NCBI GenBank assembly: GCA_023512435.1
Contig: JAILZP010000002.1
Location: 96,711-160,710, forward strand
Direction of reading: 5' to 3'
DNA length: 64,000 bases
From: Peptococcaceae bacterium
Lineage (GTDB): Bacteria; Bacillota; Desulfotomaculia; Desulfotomaculales; Desulfocucumaceae
A program made the position numbers and the translations under genes. Every line of letters starts with the position of its first letter. Position 1 is the stretch's first letter. Positions 43,674-52,276 of the stretch are shown here, piece by piece. The notes under the pieces are model-generated. The model searched no databases and was not told the origin of the DNA. It saw only the letters and a program-made list of their open reading frames with translations.

Positions 43674-43910
43674 ATGGCGGACAGGGAAGTTGTTGTCTAC
43701 ACCACCCCCACATGACCCCACTGCCGGACGGTGAAAGAGTTTCTTTCACATAAGGGAGTGAAATACACCGAGGTTGACGTGGCCAGGGACCAGAGGGCCC
43801 GGGATAACATGGTGCAGAGGACGGGCCGGCTGGCCGTCCCCACAATAAAGGTGGGCAATGATGTGGTGGTGGGGTTTAATCCTGCGGAAATCGAAAGACT
43901 TCTGCAATAA
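43674..43910 (+). CDS. Glutaredoxin-like selenoprotein, UxxC active site (in-frame TGA at 43713-43715)
   Basis: A 78-residue thioredoxin-fold redox protein. Reading through one TGA gives REVVVYTTPT-U-PHCRTVKEF, where the TGA stands exactly at the first active-site cysteine of the glutaredoxin CPxC motif. The rest of the fold is intact: GVKYTEVDVARDQ, the cis-proline loop GRLAVPTIKVGNDVVVGF and a C-terminal AEIERLLQ. GGGAGG precedes the ATG by nine bases. A bacterial SECIS-like hairpin follows the TGA. Without selenocysteine only a 13-residue peptide would be made. An ordinary nonsense mutation is the alternative, but the unspoiled downstream frame argues against it. Confidence 0.85.
43731..43749 (+). 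promoter_or_regulatory. Bacterial SECIS element in the selenoprotein mRNA
   Basis: GTGAAAG and CTTTCAC form a perfect 7-bp stem with apical loop AGTTT. The loop begins 22 bases after the TGA and has a G at its second position, matching the known bacterial SECIS rule (loop 16-37 bases from UGA, G within the first two loop bases). A smaller hairpin at 43719-43733 (CACTG/CGGTG) could stack beneath it. Confidence 0.7.
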
Positions 43911-43915
43911 AGAAA

Positions 43916-44683
43916 TCAGGGGTTAAGCCGCCCGCGTCTCCAGAGATAAAACATCACGGCCAGGGCGGCCAGCAGAGTGGCCAGGGAGGTGACCTGAGCC
44001 GCTTTAAGACCCCACACGGTCAGGCTGTCCGCCCTGTAAAATTCAAGCGCTATCCGGCCCGCGGCGTAGAGGGAGAAGTACAGCGTGGTGACAAAGCCGT
44101 CAAAAGGCTTCCTGAAGAGAAAAAAGATAAGCAGCGCCATAACCGCCAGGTCCCAGGCCGACTCGAACAGAACGGCGGGCACAAGGGGTGTCGTACCGTA
44201 AGCAAAATACGCATCGGTTCCGGGGGGATACACCACCCCCCAGGCCCGGTCCGTGGGAACACCGTAGCAGCACCCGTTAAGGTAACAGCCCACCCTTCCC
44301 ACGGCCTGGCCCAAAATGACGCCGGGGGCCAGTATGTCACCGAATTCCCAGAAGGGAACCCTGTGTTTCCGGGTGTAAAGAATGACCGCCAGCAGGCCGC
44401 CGGCAACGCCTCCCTGCACCGACAGGCCCCCCCGCCACAGGGCGGGAATTTCCGCCAGGCGGCTCCCGTAATAATGCCAGTCAAAGGCAACCTCCCACAG
44501 CCTGGCTCCCAGCAGCCCGGCCAGCAGGACATAAACGGCCATATTGAGGATATCTTCCCGGTATTTCCCCTTTTTTCCGGCCAGGTGCCAGGCCAGGGCC
44601 AGGCCTCCGGCCATTCCCAGGGCCATCATCAGTCCGTACGACCTTAAGGTGAAAGGCCCGGCGTGAAACAGTATCTGGTGCAT
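43916..44683 (-). CDS. lgt: Prolipoprotein diacylglyceryl transferase Lgt
   Basis: Membrane enzyme that attaches diacylglycerol to the lipobox cysteine of prolipoproteins, such as the binding proteins in this window. About 255 residues and seven spans. Diagnostic motifs are HAGPFTLRSYGLMMALGMAG, WRGGLSVQGGVAGG with the essential Arg/Gly region, and the Lgt signature GRVGCYLNGCCYGVP. ATG at 44683 (a GTG at 44689 is an alternative). Convergent with the selenoprotein gene, five bases between stops. Confidence 0.92.
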   Translation of the reverse strand: MHQILFHAGPFTLRSYGLMMALGMAGGLALAWHLAGKKGKYREDILNMAVYVLLAGLLGARLWEVAFDWHYYGSRLAEIPALWRGGLSVQGGVAGGLLAVILYTRKHRVPFWEFGDILAPGVILGQAVGRVGCYLNGCCYGVPTDRAWGVVYPPGTDAYFAYGTTPLVPAVLFESAWDLAVMALLIFFLFRKPFDGFVTTLYFSLYAAGRIALEFYRADSLTVWGLKAAQVTSLATLLAALAVMFYLWRRGRLNP

Positions 44684-44721
44684 GCACACGACTCTCCCGC
44701 ATCAAATTAGCCCCGTTGAAA

Positions 44722-44746
44722 GAAAAACCCACCCAGATCCGGTGGG
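44722..44746 (-). terminator. Terminator after the FmdB-type gene
   Basis: CCCACC/GGTGGG stem around a 7-base loop, followed on the minus strand by TTTTTCTTTC. Confidence 0.55.
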
Positions 44747-44843
44747 TGCGCAACCCGGCTGTTTAAACAGCGCAACTTGCGTCTGAGGACGTTTTGCCGC
44801 TAAAGGACGAAAGGCCGGACCGGCCTCGCATTGGCTAAACCCC

Positions 44844-45050
44844 TCACCCGCCCCTGAATCCGGCGCTTCCGAGGTCCCGTCCGGACCCGCACCCCGAAGC
44901 CGGACCGGATCGGACGGAACAGCCGGTGATCAACTGCTCCACCTCCCCGGCCCCGCATTCCGGGCAGGTCACCTTGTGGCGTTCGGAGATCCCGGTGATT
45001 ACCGTGAACCTGTGCCCGCACTTTTGGCAGCGAAAATCGTATGTGGGCAT
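44844..45050 (-). CDS. FmdB-family zinc-ribbon protein
   Basis: A 68-residue protein starting MPTYDFRCQKCGHRFTVITG and continuing VTCPECGAGEVEQLI, the CxxC...CxxC zinc ribbon of the FmdB putative regulator family. The C-terminus is glycine- and cysteine-rich (GCGSGRDLGSAGFRGG), typical of the family. The role is unknown; these proteins are often found near oxidoreductase or amidase genes. A small ferredoxin gene lies directly upstream. Confidence 0.85.
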   Translation of the reverse strand: MPTYDFRCQKCGHRFTVITGISERHKVTCPECGAGEVEQLITGCSVRSGPASGCGSGRDLGSAGFRGG

Positions 45051-45066
45051 CTTCTCTCACCTCTCT

Positions 45067-45234
45067 TTACCCGCTGATTGACCCGTTGGGACAGGCAAAA
45101 ACACATTCCTCGCAGTCGTCACACATATCTCCGTCGATTACCGCCACATTGGCTATTATCCTGATCGCCCCCCGGGGGCACACCTGGGTGCAAATCCCGC
45201 ATCCCTGACACAGGCCCTTAACCACAGTTGCCAT
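45067..45234 (-). CDS. Small 2x[4Fe-4S] ferredoxin
   Basis: A 55-residue clostridial-type ferredoxin with CQGCGICTQVCP and CDDCEECVFACP, each a complete CxxCxxCxxxCP site. The second ATG (45234) is chosen because AGGGA sits seven bases upstream, whereas it abuts the ATG at 45240. It lies 16 bases from the FmdB-type gene on the same strand. It is a soluble electron carrier that could serve several ferredoxin-dependent enzymes in the window. Confidence 0.88.
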   Translation of the reverse strand: MATVVKGLCQGCGICTQVCPRGAIRIIANVAVIDGDMCDDCEECVFACPNGSISG

Positions 45235-45305
45235 TACCATTTCCCTAGTATTTAGTATTCTATGATACTATAATATAATTACGCTGACGCTTTTGTCAAC
45301 ACAAA

Positions 45306-46073
45306 TCAGCTCAGGTCGGAACGCTTGAACAGCTGAATAAAGTTTAATACAAACTGGAGTTCCTTTTCATTGAGGTTGCAGATCATGTTCAGCACCGACT
45401 GAACATTGGGGTGCATCAGCAGCTCGCGCAGTTCCGGGTTCATCAGGCTGAGCATCTGGTCAACCGCGCCGGGCTCCATGATGAAATAGCATGGAGAAAC
45501 CCCCATCACCTCGGCCAGTTTTTCCAGAGTTTTTAAGGAAGGCTGCACCTTTCCCTGCTCTATCTGGCCGATGAGGCCGGCGGTAACCCCGGCAAGGTTG
45601 GCCAGCTGCGCCTGGGTAAGCCCGTATTCCTCCCGCAGCGCCTTGAGCTTGTGGCCAAGGGAGCCTTCGTGGCCCATGACCGCGGAAGGAGGAACGCCCA
45701 GCGCCTCGGCTATCCTTTTTAAAGTGTTGAGGGCGGGGTAAACCGTCCCCCTCTCTATCTCGCTCAGGTACGAGAGGGAAATCCCGGCCTTGCCGGCCAG
45801 GTCCTGCAGGGAAAGGTTCTTTTCGCCCCTCATCAGGCGGATTTTGTCTCCCAGGGACAGGCCTGTATCGGTCACGTCTCCCTCGATAAGCTGGGCCTTT
45901 GATACGTTCAGGGCGGCCGCCAGTTTTTCTATTGATTTTAATGAAGGCCGCTTGGACCCCCTCTCAATTTCGCTGAGATAGGAGAGGGAAAGGTTTGCCC
46001 GCCTGGCCATGTCCTGCAGCGTGTACCCGCGCTCCTCGCGCAGGGCACGGATTTGATCGCCCTTTACATTCAT
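45306..46073 (-). CDS. Transcriptional regulator with three tandem XRE-type HTH domains
   Basis: A 255-residue protein made of three helix-turn-helix domains in a row: IRALREERGYTLQDMARRAN (about residues 7-60), IRLMRGEKNLSLQDLAGKAG (about 78-130) and LKALREEYGLTQAQLANLAG (about 145-200), each followed by an IERG- or IEQGK-type recognition end. Most XRE regulators have one. The C-terminal 50 residues are helical and hydrophobic (ELQFVLNFIQLF), perhaps for oligomerisation. ATG at 46073 with GGGAG upstream. Single-gene unit; target unknown. Confidence 0.85.
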   Translation of the reverse strand: MNVKGDQIRALREERGYTLQDMARRANLSLSYLSEIERGSKRPSLKSIEKLAAALNVSKAQLIEGDVTDTGLSLGDKIRLMRGEKNLSLQDLAGKAGISLSYLSEIERGTVYPALNTLKRIAEALGVPPSAVMGHEGSLGHKLKALREEYGLTQAQLANLAGVTAGLIGQIEQGKVQPSLKTLEKLAEVMGVSPCYFIMEPGAVDQMLSLMNPELRELLMHPNVQSVLNMICNLNEKELQFVLNFIQLFKRSDLS

Positions 46074-46201
46074 GACCCACACTCCCGTACTTACTAAAAT
46101 CATACTGTTATCCTACTATACTTTCATTGGGCAGTCAATTAAACTCAACCCCGATTCAAATGGCAGCGAAAAAAAGATATACTCACCCTATTTCGGGCGA
46201 G

Positions 46202-47905
46202 TCACCTGTCTTTTCCCGCCAGAAGATCCTCCATTATTTCCCGGAAAACGGGAGCGGCGGTTTCACCCCCGCTGACCCCCTCCCGGACCAGGACGGTTAC
46301 CGTGTACCTGGGATTGTCCAGGGGGCCGTACCCCGAAAACCAGGCGTTAACAAACTCAACACCGTCCGCCAGCTCGGCCGAACCGGTTTTTCCCGCGGTT
46401 CCTCCCGGGGAGGCCCAGGCTTTCTGCCCGACCCCCCGCCTGGTCACCATCACCATCATCTCTCCCAACTGGCGGGCAACTTCCGGGGACAGCGCCCTCA
46501 CCGGATCTCCCGGCCTTATTCCGCGGGGATCTCCCCTTGCCGGGCGAACTTCCATCACCAGCCTGGGCTGCAGGTAAATCCCGCCGTTGGCCACTGTATT
46601 GACCATGGCGGTTACCTGTACGGGGGTGGCCAGGACCGGACCCTGGCCCAGACTGCTGTTAACCAGGTTGTGCCGGCCCGCGATGAGGTCCAGTTCCTGG
46701 CGCCGGTCGGCGGCCGCCGGGTAGCCGATGATCCCCTGGTTGTCCAGGCCCAGGGACCGGGCATAGCTGATCAGCCTGTGCGGGCCCAACTCCAGCCCGA
46801 TCTTCACAAAAACCGGGTTGCAGGACTGGGCGAAGGCCTCCGCCAGGGTGATCTGCCCGTGTCCCTCCTCCTTCCAGCAGCGGACGGGCTTCTCCAGGGA
46901 ACCCCGGCAGAAAAAGAGGGTATCCGGCCCGGCCGTTCCCTCCGAAAGCGCGGCCGCGGCCACCACCACCTTGAAGATGGATCCCGGCTGGAACAGGGAT
47001 ACCGCCTGGTTGACAAAGCTTTCTGCGGCTGCCGAAGCCAGGCCGCCCCCGGCCGGGTCGGGGTTATAGTTGGGACGGGAGGCCATGGCCAGGATATCTC
47101 CCGTTGACCTGTCCATCACCACCACCGCCCCCTTTTTGATATGCCTGTCCATCACTCTCTCCACCATTTCCTGTATATCCGCGTCAATGGTGGTGATTAC
47201 GTCGCTGCGGGTGAAATCCCCCAGCCTGGTGTTCACCAGGACCTGCTTTCCGGGCAGGGGTTTGCCCAGGGCGTCCGTAAAGAGGCCGGCAAAGCCGGAG
47301 TCGTACATACCCTTGAGTTCATTCTCGTAATAGTGCTCCAGCCCCTGCCTGCCCACCCAGTCGCTAAGCCGGTAGGCCTTTTTTCCGGACCGGTTGAGTT
47401 CTTCAAGCTCGCGCAAGTCCCTGATCTTTCCCAGGTGCCCCACCACGTGGGCCGCCAGGGGCCTGGGACCGTAGCGGAAGCTGTAGGGCACCGCCACTAC
47501 CCCCTCCCACCCCGATTCCCGGATAAGCCGCAGCTGGCCGCCGGTCAGATTGAAAGGCAGGACCACGGGGTTCTTCCCCGCCAGCATGTTCCTGACCGTA
47601 AAAAAGTCGGCGCCGAGGACGGCTGACAGGCTTAGGGCAGTGGCGTCCGGATTTTCCAGCAGATCCGGAAACACCACGATCCTGTTGGCGCTGTATGACC
47701 CGGTGAGGGGTCTTGAATGGCGGTCAAGTATTCTTCCCCGGGCAAAGTCCTCCAGGGCCACTCCTATGGTTTCCCCGGCCAGGGCCTTCCTGGCGTAGTG
47801 TTCTCCCCGGAGAACCTGGATATAACCGGTGCGGGCGGCCGCCAGGATGAAAAAAAAGACCAGTATGGTCAGTGTCCACGCCAGCCTTACCTTTATCCTT
47901 TCCAT
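46202..47905 (-). CDS. Class B penicillin-binding protein (monofunctional transpeptidase)
   Basis: A 567-residue membrane-anchored peptidoglycan transpeptidase. One N-terminal span (LTILVFFFILAAARTGYIQV), a PBP dimer domain, then the active-site motifs: SxxK in FQPGSIFKVVVAAA, SxN as AQSCNPVFVKIGL, and KTG in GTAGKTGSAEL. No PASTA domains are present, so it is not the SpoVD/PBP2x type with PASTA. It probably acts in elongation, division or sporulation cell-wall synthesis; which one cannot be decided here. Confidence 0.88.
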   Translation of the reverse strand: MERIKVRLAWTLTILVFFFILAAARTGYIQVLRGEHYARKALAGETIGVALEDFARGRILDRHSRPLTGSYSANRIVVFPDLLENPDATALSLSAVLGADFFTVRNMLAGKNPVVLPFNLTGGQLRLIRESGWEGVVAVPYSFRYGPRPLAAHVVGHLGKIRDLRELEELNRSGKKAYRLSDWVGRQGLEHYYENELKGMYDSGFAGLFTDALGKPLPGKQVLVNTRLGDFTRSDVITTIDADIQEMVERVMDRHIKKGAVVVMDRSTGDILAMASRPNYNPDPAGGGLASAAAESFVNQAVSLFQPGSIFKVVVAAAALSEGTAGPDTLFFCRGSLEKPVRCWKEEGHGQITLAEAFAQSCNPVFVKIGLELGPHRLISYARSLGLDNQGIIGYPAAADRRQELDLIAGRHNLVNSSLGQGPVLATPVQVTAMVNTVANGGIYLQPRLVMEVRPARGDPRGIRPGDPVRALSPEVARQLGEMMVMVTRRGVGQKAWASPGGTAGKTGSAELADGVEFVNAWFSGYGPLDNPRYTVTVLVREGVSGGETAAPVFREIMEDLLAGKDR

Positions 47906-48003
47906 TCATCCCAGCCTCTTGACATATTCTGATAATAGCATGGCCGGGAATACCTTGCTTTAAACCGCCCACCCTCCCAATCCCTAATCCCCAATCCTTG
48001 CTT

Positions 48004-49257
48004 TCATTCCAGTCTCCTCAGGAGACTAAATTCCGGAAGCGGACCCTCCGCCGGGATAAATACCGTCTGGCGGGGATGGGGCGCCTCGTCCAAGGGGCGG
48101 CCCTCCCGGTCAATCATGGCTTCCACCTTAAGCATGCCGTTGGGGCGGCCGGGAATCAGCACCTCCAGGGTCTCCCCCCGGAAAAAGCGGTTGCGCTGCT
48201 CCACCTCCAGCAATTTCCCGTCCGGGTGGAATCCCTTGACCAGCCCCACAAAGGTGCAGTTCCTCCTGTAGATGCCCTCCACGTCGCCGTGCCCCGCCAG
48301 GGTGGCACCGCCGGACAGAAACCCGGTGGTATAGTCGCGGTTGCTTACCTTGCCCAGTTCGTCCCACCACCGGGGGTCCGCCTGATAACCGCCCGGGTCC
48401 TCCATCAGCCTGTCGATGGCCTCCCGGTAGACTTTAACCACCGTGGACACATAGTGAACGCTTTTGACCCGGCCCTCGATCTTGAAGCTGTCCACCCCGG
48501 CCGCCGCCAGTTCCGGCAGGCGGGACAGCAGGCACATGTCCCGGGAGCTCAGTATGTATGTGCCCCGGCTGTCCTCCAGGACCGGGAAATACTGGCCCGG
48601 CCTTTTTTCCTCCATCAGCGCGTAGCGCCACCGGCAGGGCTGGGCGCAGTCCCCCAGATTGGCGTCCCGGCCGGTCACGTACATGCTCAGCAGGCAGCGC
48701 CCCGAATATGAAATGCACATCGCCCCGTGGACGAAGACCTCCAGTTCCGCCCGGACCCGATCCCTGATTTCCCGGATTTCCTCCAGGGAGAGTTCCCTGG
48801 CCAGCACTATCCTGGACGCCCCCTGAGCTTCCCAGAAAGCGGCCGCCGCCGCATTGACGGTGTTGGCCTGGGTGCTCAGGTGAACCTTCAGCTCGGGGGT
48901 CACGGACCGCACCAGGCTGAAAACCCCGGGATCGGCCACGATGACCCCGTCGGCGCCCGCCTCCCGCAGCATGAGCAGGTATTCCCCCAAACCCCGGAAG
49001 TCCCGGTTATGGGCGAAAATGTTCACCGTCACGTACACCTTCACACCGTACCGGCGGGCGTAATCCACCGCCTCCGGCAATTCCCGGAGGGTGAAGTTTT
49101 CGGCCCCCATCCGCAGCCCGTACCGCGGGCCGCCCAGGTATACGGCGTCAGCCCCGTACACCACCGCCGCCTTTAGTTTTTCCATGTTCCCGGCCGGAGC
49201 CAGCAATTCCGGTTTTTTCACTTCCGGGCTAAAACCTCCTGACTGTTTGATAATCAC
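48004..49257 (-). CDS. U32-family peptidase-like protein (TrhP-type tRNA hydroxylation)
   Basis: A 417-residue U32 protein. KPELLAPAGNMEKLKAAVVY opens the barrel, and MCISYSGRCLLSMYVTGRDA with CAQPCRWRYAL carries the conserved cysteines of the family. Members next to mltG in Firmicutes (YrrN/YrrO-like) are required for 5-hydroxyuridine formation at the tRNA wobble position rather than acting as proteases. Its place right after mltG fits that assignment. The start is uncertain: GTG at 49257 or a GTG just before KKPELLAPAGN. Confidence 0.85.
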   Translation of the reverse strand: MIIKQSGGFSPEVKKPELLAPAGNMEKLKAAVVYGADAVYLGGPRYGLRMGAENFTLRELPEAVDYARRYGVKVYVTVNIFAHNRDFRGLGEYLLMLREAGADGVIVADPGVFSLVRSVTPELKVHLSTQANTVNAAAAAFWEAQGASRIVLARELSLEEIREIRDRVRAELEVFVHGAMCISYSGRCLLSMYVTGRDANLGDCAQPCRWRYALMEEKRPGQYFPVLEDSRGTYILSSRDMCLLSRLPELAAAGVDSFKIEGRVKSVHYVSTVVKVYREAIDRLMEDPGGYQADPRWWDELGKVSNRDYTTGFLSGGATLAGHGDVEGIYRRNCTFVGLVKGFHPDGKLLEVEQRNRFFRGETLEVLIPGRPNGMLKVEAMIDREGRPLDEAPHPRQTVFIPAEGPLPEFSLLRRLE

Positions 49258-49273
49258 CGGCCCCAGCCCGGTT

Positions 49274-50299
49274 TTACCGCTGGTATTTCAGCTTGTTGTT
49301 ATTATGTTCTTCCAGGCTTGACGAAAATGCGTGGGTCCCGTCGGGCCTGGCCACGTAATAGAGATAGTCCGTCACGGCGGGATTCACAGCCGCCAGAAGG
49401 GACGCCCGGCCCGGCGAATTGATGGGACCGGGAGGCAGACCGGCCACCCTGTACGTGTTGTAGGGCGAGTCCACTTCCAGGTCTTTGTAGTAAATTTTTT
49501 TCTTTTGCCCGCCCAGGGCATACTTTACCGTGGCGTCTATCTGCAGGGGCATGCCCAGGCGGAGCCTGTTGTAGATTACGCCGGCGATTACCGGCCTTTC
49601 CTCGTCAACGGCGGCTTCCCCTTCGATCATGGAGGCTATGGTAACCGCCTGGTGCAGCGTCAGGTTCAGTTCCCCGGCCTTCCTCTCGTAGTCCAGGCTC
49701 TTTATCTCGGCCTCAAACCTGTCCAGCATGATGGAGACAATCTGTTCCTCACCGGTCTGGTAGCCGGCGTGGTAGGTGTCGGGGAATAAGTAGCCTTCCA
49801 TCCCCGCCCCGGGGGGAATCTTCTTTAAAAACTGGTGCCTGAAGTTCCGGGGGTGGGCAAGGACTTCCCGGAACCTGTTCCCGTCCACCAGTCCCTTCTG
49901 CACCAGGAGGTCGGTCAGTTGGTTGAGGCTGAACCCCTCGGGGACTGTAAAAATCACCACGTCCCTGGGTCCGGCCTCCAGGGAGGCCACGATTTCGGGC
50001 AGGGACTGGCCGGTCTTGAACAGGTAGCGGCCGGGCTTGAGCTTCTGGTCCACACCCTTCAGGCGGGCGTAAAAAGGGACCAGGTCCGGGCCCCTGACCA
50101 GACCGTTTCTGTACAGGATTTCACCTATCCCGGAGCAGCTTGAATTTTCCGGTATGTTCACGCTGACCTCCCGGACCTGCCTTCCGTAATCAACCGGCGT
50201 AAGAAGGGCTCTCCAGTACAGGACGGCCAGTGAAGAAAATAATGCCAGCACAAAAAGGACAAAAAATAAAAATGTTGGTCTGTTAATCCTCCGGTACAT
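49274..50299 (-). CDS. mltG: Endolytic murein transglycosylase MltG
   Basis: Membrane-bound lytic transglycosylase that cuts nascent glycan strands. One N-terminal span (FFVLFVLALFSSLAVLYW), a LysM-like region (RYLFKTGQSLPEIVASLEAG), then the YceG catalytic domain with the essential Glu in ASMIEGEAAVDEERPVIAGV and the substrate motif NRLRLGMPLQIDATVKYALG. YNTYRVAGLPPGPINSPGRA is the family C-terminal signature. At 341 residues it is normal length. Position between the U32 gene and the VanW gene matches many Firmicutes. Confidence 0.93.
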   Translation of the reverse strand: MYRRINRPTFLFFVLFVLALFSSLAVLYWRALLTPVDYGRQVREVSVNIPENSSCSGIGEILYRNGLVRGPDLVPFYARLKGVDQKLKPGRYLFKTGQSLPEIVASLEAGPRDVVIFTVPEGFSLNQLTDLLVQKGLVDGNRFREVLAHPRNFRHQFLKKIPPGAGMEGYLFPDTYHAGYQTGEEQIVSIMLDRFEAEIKSLDYERKAGELNLTLHQAVTIASMIEGEAAVDEERPVIAGVIYNRLRLGMPLQIDATVKYALGGQKKKIYYKDLEVDSPYNTYRVAGLPPGPINSPGRASLLAAVNPAVTDYLYYVARPDGTHAFSSSLEEHNNNKLKYQR

Positions 50300-50454
50300 G
50301 TTTCCTGCCTGCTTTTTTTAAACATTATACATACTATTAGATGGAGGTACAACCCGCCGGAAGGCCAACGGCACTCCCCATGGAAAGACATTTGCCGGTA
50401 GTCATTATTGCCATAAATTAACATAAATAAAATTGATTTTTGGGGCAAAATAAA

Positions 50455-50605
50455 AACAGGCCACCAAACGATGTGTCTTCAGACACAGAAGGCCTCGTGG
50501 CGCTTGCCGGAGTTACGGGAACTCGGAACGGTCTAAACGACGCTTTTGCGTAAGGCTTTGACCAAGGCCGGGAAAACTCGCCTCTAAGGCGGGTTTTCCT
50601 TTTTT
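50455..50605. ncRNA. Structured intergenic element, candidate small RNA
   Basis: The 284-base gap between mltG and the VanW gene contains a chain of nested hairpins: AGGCC...GGCCT enclosing TGTGTC/GACACA (50457-50495), GAGTT/AACTC (about 50510-50525), and GGTC...GACC enclosing ACGC/GCGT (about 50530-50563). A 13-bp terminator stem follows at 50571-50599. Both outer ends carry T-runs in opposite directions (50600-50605 on plus; about 50445-50456 on minus), so the transcribed strand is unclear. The plus-strand reading keeps a U-G pair that would be A-C on minus. No known RNA family was recognised. Confidence 0.45.
50571..50605 (+). terminator. Strong intrinsic terminator, plus strand, overlapping the VanW stop
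   Basis: GGAAAAC-T-CGCCT pairs with AGGCG-G-GTTTTCC around a CTA loop (13 bp including one T-G), followed by six T. It overlaps the last codons of the convergent VanW gene. No plus-strand protein gene precedes it, which is what suggests a small RNA. Confidence 0.65.
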
Positions 50606-52182
50606 GGAGGCGAGGGAGGGACTATGGACCCGGAAGGGATCTGTCCCGGATTTTCAGAAGCGCCGCCCGTTCCGGAAGGGCCTCCCGGCGCCGGACCGCC
50701 GCTGCCGGATTCCTGCCCGGCCTGGACCGGCGCCGGATTGGTCTCCGCTCCGGCCGGCGAGGAACTCCCCCCGGCCGGAACAGGCCCGGGCCCGGCCAGG
50801 ACGATCTGGTCCACCGGCCGGTAGAAGCTGTCGGGCAGGCTTTCCACCCTGTAGGACCCGTTTTCCAGCACCACCCGCTCGGCAATAACCTTCATCCCGG
50901 GAATACCCTTCTTTATTACCCTGGCTTCACCCTGTTTCAAGGCCGGGTCCTGCTGATAAATTTCCTTGAAGGGAATGGTTTCCACTACCCTGGTCCTGAT
51001 GGTCACCTCCCGGCGGCAGCTTGAGTTTCCGTATATTTTGACGGTGAGCCTGCCGGGGCCGGCCAGGGTTTTAAGGTATATGTACATGGGAGTGGAATTC
51101 TTGAAAAGAAAATCTATCTGGTCGAATGACACCGTGGCGTCCCGCCCGGCCGGAACGTAGAACACCGGCAGGGAGTGGCTGCTGCGCTCCAGAATTTCGA
51201 GATTTGCAAGCAGAACGGCGTTGTATAGGGTGCTGCTGACCTGGCAGACACCCCCGCCCAGGCCGTCCACAAATTCGTTATTGATGATTACCTTGGCGTT
51301 CTTGTAGCCGGCTTCTAAACTGCGGGGTCCCACCGCCCCGTTGAAGGAAAAGATCTCCCCCGGAGGGATTAACTGCCCGTCCAGGGCCCCGGCGGCCACC
51401 CCGATATTGTATGATCTCCCGGCATCATTGGGGTCGAAGGTGGTGGTGTAGGAAGCCAAAAGGGCATTGACCCCCATGTTGAGAACATCCCGGGTGGTTT
51501 TTTGGGGCCTTGCCCTGACCAGGGACAGATCGATTCCAGAAACTGATCCATAGTTTCTAAAATAATCCTGGATGTCCCGGTACACTTTGTCCAGGTCAAC
51601 CGTCATACCGTCCCGGGAGGGAACCACCTCCACTGTCTCGTCGGGATTTATCTTCAACCGGGCATCCCTGGGCGGAGCGGTGATTTCACCGGCAATGGAC
51701 CTGATTTCATTTTCCAGCCTGGCCTCGTCCATCTTCACGTACAACGGAATCCGCACGCCCTGGTTCCTGGCCCGCCGCCATTCATCAAACCGCTGTAAAA
51801 CAGACCCCCGGCGGCCGACCCTGAAGGCCTCGTCCAGCACCTTTTCCCGGTCCATAATCAGCCCTATCTTTTCCGGCTGAAGCCGCCAAGTCTTTTTTCC
51901 GTACCGGAGAACCAGGGGAGAGGCCTGAATAATTTTCTTTTCCAGCCGCTCCAGCCTGTCCTCACCCATTTCCCTTGTCAGCCCCGACAGGTCGCAGCCC
52001 AGAACCGACACTCCGGAAATAACCCTTTCCGGCTCAACGGCCGCCGCCACCCCGAGGCAGGCCAGGACTCCGAAGCAGGCAATAGATAACGCCAATACCG
52101 CTATTTTAAAATTGGGCTTTATTCTCAAGTCGCCTTCCCCCTGACTGAAGGCGGCGCCCCCGCCAGAAAGCTGTTGCGACAA
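50584..52182 (-). CDS. VanW-family cell-wall protein with G5-like C-terminus
   Basis: A 532-residue membrane-anchored surface protein. The order is: N-terminal span (IAVLALSIACFGVLACLG), a putative peptidoglycan-binding domain, the VanW domain (FNGAVGPRSLEAGYKNAKVI and GLGGGVCQVSSTLYNAVLLA, with SHSLPVFYVPAGRDATVSFD), a G5-like segment and a Pro/Gly/Ser-rich tail. Relatives include YoaR and vancomycin-resistance accessory VanW, but no specific function is established. Located upstream of mltG in the cell-wall block. Confidence 0.87.
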   Translation of the reverse strand: MSQQLSGGGAAFSQGEGDLRIKPNFKIAVLALSIACFGVLACLGVAAAVEPERVISGVSVLGCDLSGLTREMGEDRLERLEKKIIQASPLVLRYGKKTWRLQPEKIGLIMDREKVLDEAFRVGRRGSVLQRFDEWRRARNQGVRIPLYVKMDEARLENEIRSIAGEITAPPRDARLKINPDETVEVVPSRDGMTVDLDKVYRDIQDYFRNYGSVSGIDLSLVRARPQKTTRDVLNMGVNALLASYTTTFDPNDAGRSYNIGVAAGALDGQLIPPGEIFSFNGAVGPRSLEAGYKNAKVIINNEFVDGLGGGVCQVSSTLYNAVLLANLEILERSSHSLPVFYVPAGRDATVSFDQIDFLFKNSTPMYIYLKTLAGPGRLTVKIYGNSSCRREVTIRTRVVETIPFKEIYQQDPALKQGEARVIKKGIPGMKVIAERVVLENGSYRVESLPDSFYRPVDQIVLAGPGPVPAGGSSSPAGAETNPAPVQAGQESGSGGPAPGGPSGTGGASENPGQIPSGSIVPPSPPKKENPP

Positions 52183-52276
52183 TAAAAGCCGGCAAGGAAA
52201 AGAACAGTTTTTCCATTTACCGACTTAATATAATTCAGACTCCGTGTTTCGATAAATCCTGAATTTAAAAAACCGA

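Noticed and set aside
43713..43715. TGA as a simple nonsense mutation making the glutaredoxin a pseudogene
   Set aside because: The stop is exactly at the catalytic cysteine, the remaining 64 codons are intact, and a SECIS-like hairpin is in place. Kept as the less likely alternative.
47915..47940. TTGACA...GATAAT as a plus-strand promoter
   Set aside because: The two boxes are only about seven bases apart and no plus-strand gene follows.
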